Positions 24,077 to 27,656 of a DNA stretch of 27,656 nt are shown piece by piece. The stretch spans positions 1 to 27,656 of the forward strand of contig JBDNFP010000337.1 of assembly GCA_041689775.1 (NCBI GenBank). The letters run 5' to 3'. The stretch comes from JBDNFP01 sp041689775. Lineage in GTDB: Bacteria > Bacteroidota > Bacteroidia > Cytophagales > Spirosomataceae. Position 1 is the stretch's first letter. The number at the start of each line of letters is the position of its first letter. The notes under the pieces are model-generated. The model did no database searches. It was not told the DNA's origin and worked only from the letters and a program-made list of their open reading frames with translations. Both the position numbers and the translations under genes were made by a program.

Positions 24077-24559
24077 ATGGACATTTTTTTACTAGGAATC
24101 GGGATCGTTTGTTTGTTCGCGGGGTTAGCCGGGTCAATTCTTCCTTTGCCGGGGCCCGGACTAAGTTTTGCGGGTTTACTAGTGCTCGATAGTAGCCACC
24201 ATGCCTCTTTTAGTTCCTCAGTTTTGGTGACTTTTGGAATAATAACCGTGGTAATCGTTGTCCTGGACTACTACATACCTATCTGGGGTATGAAGAGATT
24301 CGGAGGAACCCGTAAGGGGACCATTGGTGCGGTGGTTGGCGGGATTGCCGGTATTTTTGTGATCCCTGCCATCGGCATTTTCCTGGGTACATTTCTGGGT
24401 GCCCTGATTGGTGAACTACTGGGTGGGGCAAGTACCAAAAATGCGGTCAAGTCAGCGATTGGTTCATTCCTTGGTTTTATTACCGGCATTTTCATGCAGA
24501 TAGCCCTTTGCGTCGCCATGATTATTTATGCTGGAATCGGTATTTATGACCAGATATGA
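24077..24559 (+). CDS. DUF456 family small membrane protein
   Basis: 160 residues with about four or five hydrophobic segments: 1-20, 24-38, 46-66, 76-115 (glycine-rich GAVVGGIAG and FLGALIGELLGG) and 132-158. Motifs such as the early LPLPGPGL and the GxxxG-rich centre are characteristic of DUF456, an inner-membrane family of unknown function. Its 3' end overlaps the end of the convergent eboF gene by 16 bases. Confidence 0.85.
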   Translation: MDIFLLGIGIVCLFAGLAGSILPLPGPGLSFAGLLVLDSSHHASFSSSVLVTFGIITVVIVVLDYYIPIWGMKRFGGTRKGTIGAVVGGIAGIFVIPAIGIFLGTFLGALIGELLGGASTKNAVKSAIGSFLGFITGIFMQIALCVAMIIYAGIGIYDQI

Positions 24560-25911
24560 TTCCATATCACACCGTAAACATCAATGGCTTGTAGGTTTTC
24601 AACGCCAAGGGACTTGTCAGTGATGCAAATCGGGTAGTATTCAGGATCTACGGTAATGCTCCCGTGTGAACCTTTAATCAGGCTAGCGTCCAACGGGATA
24701 ACATCCATCAGGTACCTGAATCCCAACAATTTTCTTCCCAGTTTATAACCGGCTCTCAGTTTGATCAATGGGTTTCTAGGGTCCATGAACATTTCAACCG
24801 GATCATAACCCGGCTTGCGGTGGATGTCAACTAGTTTAGCGTAGTCGGGGGCTTTGGCATCATCTAGCCAATAGTAGTAGGTAAACCAACTGTTCGGTTC
24901 GGCCACAACGACCAGGTCGCCCGCCCGCTCGTGATCGATATGATGTTCCTTTTTACCCGATTCATCAAGTACCAGCGCTACTCCGGGTGTTTGTTCCAGC
25001 CGTTGCTTTACCTTTGCCAGAACTGACTTATCATTTACGTATACGTGCGCAATCTGATGGTCGGCGGTGGCGAAGGCTTTGGAAGCCCCGGCGTCTAACA
25101 ACTCATACCAACGCTCATTCCGTACGGCTATACAACCTTCTTCCCGCAGAATACGGTTGATATGGATGGGGTTCGACACCGGATTGATTCCATATTCCGA
25201 GAGAATAATTATTTTGGTATTCTTTGCTTCGTAATGTTCTACCAGATCTTTTACCAGGGTATCTGCTTCGCCTAATTCCTTCGCTATTTTGGAGAAATCA
25301 GGACCGAATTTCTGCAGGCAATAATCAAGGTGCGGTAGGTAGATGAGCGTTAGGGTAGGATCATGTTTTTTGTCTACCCATACAGAAGCGTCCGCTATCC
25401 AGCGCGATGATTTAATGTTGGCATTGGGACCCCAGAAACTGAATAAGGGAAATTGCCCGAGTGCCTCCTGTAATTGATCGCGTAAATCGGCCGGGTAGGT
25501 GTAACAGTCGGGTGCTTTAACCCCATCGGCGTGGTACTGCGGACGCGGAGTGGCCGAAAAATCGGCGGTAGAATACATATTATACCACCAAAACATCTTG
25601 GAACAGGTAAAGGACGAATCTCGTTCTTTGGCCGCATCCCAAATTTTATCAGCCTTCACGAGGTGGTTGGACTGCTTCCAAAACTTCACCTCAGCGTCAT
25701 CACGATCGTACCATCCATTACCCACAATGCCGTGTTCAGCGGGCCATTTTCCGGTTATATAGCAACTTTGAGAGGTAGTTGTAACAGCTGGAAGGACTGG
25801 TTGGATCGGCGTTACTGTTCGCTTTTCGAGGTATTGTTTGAGAAAAGGGGTATGTTCTCCAATCAGGTTGGCACTAAGTCCAACAACATTAATGACGACT
25901 GTTTTTTGCAT
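24544..25911 (-). CDS. eboF: EboF-like alkaline phosphatase superfamily phosphodiesterase
   Basis: 455 residues of the type I phosphodiesterase/nucleotide pyrophosphatase group. The nucleophile region reads LPAVTTTSQSCYITGKWP, followed by AEHGIVGNGWYDRD. Other conserved blocks are LPHLDYCLQKFGPD near 191, ILSEYGINPV near 238 and SHGS near the C-terminus. Compared with classical NPPs, the first metal Asp (usually in VDGL) is V in NVVGL, and the DH pair (SDHGM) reads SEYG; as far as I recall these substitutions are normal in this ebo-linked subfamily. It is the last gene of the ebo run, three bases after eboE. No signal peptide is visible, so it is probably cytoplasmic. Confidence 0.83.
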   Translation of the reverse strand: MQKTVVINVVGLSANLIGEHTPFLKQYLEKRTVTPIQPVLPAVTTTSQSCYITGKWPAEHGIVGNGWYDRDDAEVKFWKQSNHLVKADKIWDAAKERDSSFTCSKMFWWYNMYSTADFSATPRPQYHADGVKAPDCYTYPADLRDQLQEALGQFPLFSFWGPNANIKSSRWIADASVWVDKKHDPTLTLIYLPHLDYCLQKFGPDFSKIAKELGEADTLVKDLVEHYEAKNTKIIILSEYGINPVSNPIHINRILREEGCIAVRNERWYELLDAGASKAFATADHQIAHVYVNDKSVLAKVKQRLEQTPGVALVLDESGKKEHHIDHERAGDLVVVAEPNSWFTYYYWLDDAKAPDYAKLVDIHRKPGYDPVEMFMDPRNPLIKLRAGYKLGRKLLGFRYLMDVIPLDASLIKGSHGSITVDPEYYPICITDKSLGVENLQAIDVYGVIWNHIWS

Positions 25912-25914
25912 GAT

Positions 25915-27114
25915 TTATTTCAGAATATCCAGAACCCAATTCAATTCCCGGACGATCGATTCGCTCAATGGTTTTTGAAACTCAGCGGGTAGTACCGCCC
26001 AAGTATAGGTTTCTACTTCCAAATGATGGGTGAAAGGAGTTTGTTTCTGGATTGCTAAGGTCTTTATGATATCGTCCTGGGTAGAGCCAAGCGCACCATA
26101 GGTCTCCGTAAACAACGGAACGTGAAAATGTACTCGCCATTCGTTGGCCTTGGTTGCATCAAAATCGGCCAGTGCCTCGGGTAAATCAGGGTACTTGTGT
26201 TGAGTACCATCCTGATCTTTGGCTACTACCTGATGCAAATATACCGGCTCGTTAAAGGACTGAATTGCGGCAATTTTTTCCTCGGTAGCATTTGAAAAAT
26301 CTATTTTAACCGCCGAACTAATTTGAATTTTACCTACTTTGATACCCACCGTATCAAGTCGGTTCAGTACTTCGGTTGGGTCTTCGTAGGCAACCGCCAC
26401 GTGACACACATCGAAGCACAACCGGATATGGTCAAGGATCGCTGCTTTGGCTTGCGGGGCCGAGTAACTATACTTTTCCTGCAAGTAGGGAACCCCCATG
26501 GGTAGTAGGTGGTCGCGGTACCAACCCACAAACTCAACGGAGTTTTCCAATAATCCATCCGGTTCGGGCTCAATGTCTAGGTGGAGGAGTTTTCCGGTTT
26601 CCCGCTTTATTTCGATTAGTTGATCGGCTACCTGAATGATGTTTTGGGTAGCAATTTGCATGGTATTCTCAATTTCAGCGTCTGACTTCCACCAGAAACG
26701 GTAGGACAGGGGTGAAGTAGAAACTCCGCCGTCCATTCCGGCTGGCACAAGCTGCGCCAGAATAGAAAATAACCTTTTGGTATATTCCGTACGTTCGGTG
26801 GTAGTCCAGTCAGGCGTATGGACATCGTCTTTCACCCTGGTGTTATGAAAACCCCCGTAAGGGAATCCGTTCATGGTAAAGACGTAAAGGTTATTTGCTT
26901 CGAGCCAGCTCTCGAATTCTTGCAGACGGTCCGGGTTGCTTAGTTCTATGGAAGCATCGTTAGCTAACCGCAGACCGAGGGCAAAGGGTTCGTCCGGTGC
27001 CAACGCGTGCCTAATGATCGGTAAATTGGCTTGTAAGATTTTAAAATGTTCGTCCCATTGTTCTCCGGGGTGTATGTTACTACAATAGGTGAGGTGACCA
27101 TGGGGAGTTTTCAT
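25915..27114 (-). CDS. eboE: Metabolite traffic protein EboE
   Basis: 399 residues of the EboE family, a xylose-isomerase-like TIM barrel. The start MKTPHGHLTYCSNIHPGE, the segment FTMNGFPYGGFH near 78, the acidic LHLDIEPEPDGLLEN block near 198 and CFDVCHVAVAYE near 238 are characteristic. Ebo genes are required for export or periplasmic delivery of a scytonemin precursor in cyanobacteria and for a nematode-repelling trait in Pseudomonas fluorescens; the shared chemistry is unknown. It lies 48 bases after eboD and three before eboF on the same strand, so the three form an operon that continues beyond the window. Confidence 0.9.
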   Translation of the reverse strand: MKTPHGHLTYCSNIHPGEQWDEHFKILQANLPIIRHALAPDEPFALGLRLANDASIELSNPDRLQEFESWLEANNLYVFTMNGFPYGGFHNTRVKDDVHTPDWTTTERTEYTKRLFSILAQLVPAGMDGGVSTSPLSYRFWWKSDAEIENTMQIATQNIIQVADQLIEIKRETGKLLHLDIEPEPDGLLENSVEFVGWYRDHLLPMGVPYLQEKYSYSAPQAKAAILDHIRLCFDVCHVAVAYEDPTEVLNRLDTVGIKVGKIQISSAVKIDFSNATEEKIAAIQSFNEPVYLHQVVAKDQDGTQHKYPDLPEALADFDATKANEWRVHFHVPLFTETYGALGSTQDDIIKTLAIQKQTPFTHHLEVETYTWAVLPAEFQKPLSESIVRELNWVLDILK

Positions 27115-27162
27115 ATTTTGATATTCAGAGGAAACAAGCGTTCGTTAGTTGATAAATATAGG

Positions 27163-27656
27163 TCAGGCCACGGCCTGATTAGAAAAGTTTTTTTCCAGGT
27201 AGTCTACCGAAGAAGCAATTATCTCGTCGTCCATCTCGTGGACCTCGATTCCTTTGCCGATGGAGTCCAGGAGCATAATGGTAAGCTGTCCTCCCAGGTG
27301 TTCGCGGAATTCGTGCAAACCGTTCTTTAAATTGATTTTATCATTTTCGGCTAGTTTTGGATGATAGAGATCAAAACCAAGTATCTGGAAAACGGAAAGG
27401 ATACGGTTTAGCTCAACCTCAGGAAGTAGTCCCTTTTGGGTTGAGTAAATACTATCGAGGGCAATACCAATGGCGACTGCCTCGCCGTGCCGGACCTGAA
27501 AATCGGTCAGGTATTCTAGCTTGTGGGCCGCCCAATGACCAAAATCAAGGGGACGGGAGGACCCAAACTCAAAGGGGTCGCCGCTGCTGATATGTTCCGT
27601 ATGCATTTCGGCACACCGATGAATCAGAATTTCCATCGTAAAAATATCGCGGTTAG
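27163..27656 (-). CDS. eboD: EboD-like 3-dehydroquinate synthase family protein, C-terminal part only
   Basis: The C-terminal 164 residues of a sugar-phosphate cyclase of the dehydroquinate synthase fold; the frame stays open to the right window edge, so the N-terminus is missing. Seen are the metal and active-site region with FGHWAAHKLE near the start (compare LNFGHTFGHAIE in AroB) and RHGEAVAIGIALDS. These fit the dehydroquinate synthase/EboD family. Next to eboE and eboF it is best read as EboD, a relative whose product is unknown, rather than shikimate-pathway AroB. The ATG at 27636 is internal and not the real start. Confidence 0.8.
   Translation of the reverse strand, partial: NRDIFTMEILIHRCAEMHTEHISSGDPFEFGSSRPLDFGHWAAHKLEYLTDFQVRHGEAVAIGIALDSIYSTQKGLLPEVELNRILSVFQILGFDLYHPKLAENDKINLKNGLHEFREHLGGQLTIMLLDSIGKGIEVHEMDDEIIASSVDYLEKNFSNQAVA

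Overview
The window looks like a chromosomal segment of a Bacteroidota bacterium, probably of the Cytophagales. Three things suggest this: Bacteroidota-type -7 boxes (TAnnTTTG) before several genes, an isochorismate synthase and hotdog thioesterase pair that fits menaquinone synthesis, and protein families common in that group (LytS/LytTR pairs, paired secreted amidohydrolases, an ebo cluster). It holds 21 recognisable protein genes or parts of genes. No tRNA, rRNA, CRISPR array or insertion sequence was seen, and no gene-free gap exceeds 300 bases.

Left part (1-8854, all +). The window opens inside a type I restriction hsdR gene whose 5' part is broken: the nuclease domain changes frame and lacks about 35 residues. 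Next is a fluoride riboswitch directly before a ClC-family transporter of the fluoride/proton antiporter type, which together form a fluoride-resistance unit. A Nif3-like metal-binding protein, a coiled-coil/zinc-ribbon protein (ended by a clear terminator), an exported TPR protein and RadC follow.

Middle part (8849-18737). On the minus strand are a LytS-type histidine kinase with its LytTR response regulator, and a histidine phosphatase. On the plus strand is a menaquinone-related pair (hotdog thioesterase, isochorismate synthase) and a CvfB-like S1 RNA-binding protein, closed by a two-way terminator. On the minus strand a two-gene operon encodes secreted amidohydrolases; one of them, and the front half of the other, lack the usual HxH metal ligands.

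Right part (19011-27656). A plus-strand cluster of four encodes a hexulose-phosphate-synthase-like TIM barrel, a zinc alcohol dehydrogenase without structural-zinc cysteines, an SDR and a sugar isomerase/epimerase. It looks like a carbohydrate catabolic pathway I cannot match to a known one. On the minus strand are a carboxynorspermidine dehydrogenase-like gene and three consecutive ebo genes (EboF, EboE and the C-terminal part of EboD), the last cut by the window edge. A small DUF456 membrane protein lies between them on the plus strand.

The most notable points are the riboswitch/transporter unit with a visible switching hairpin, the uncharacterised four-gene sugar cluster, the degenerate amidohydrolase pair, the ebo genes, and the damaged hsdR.
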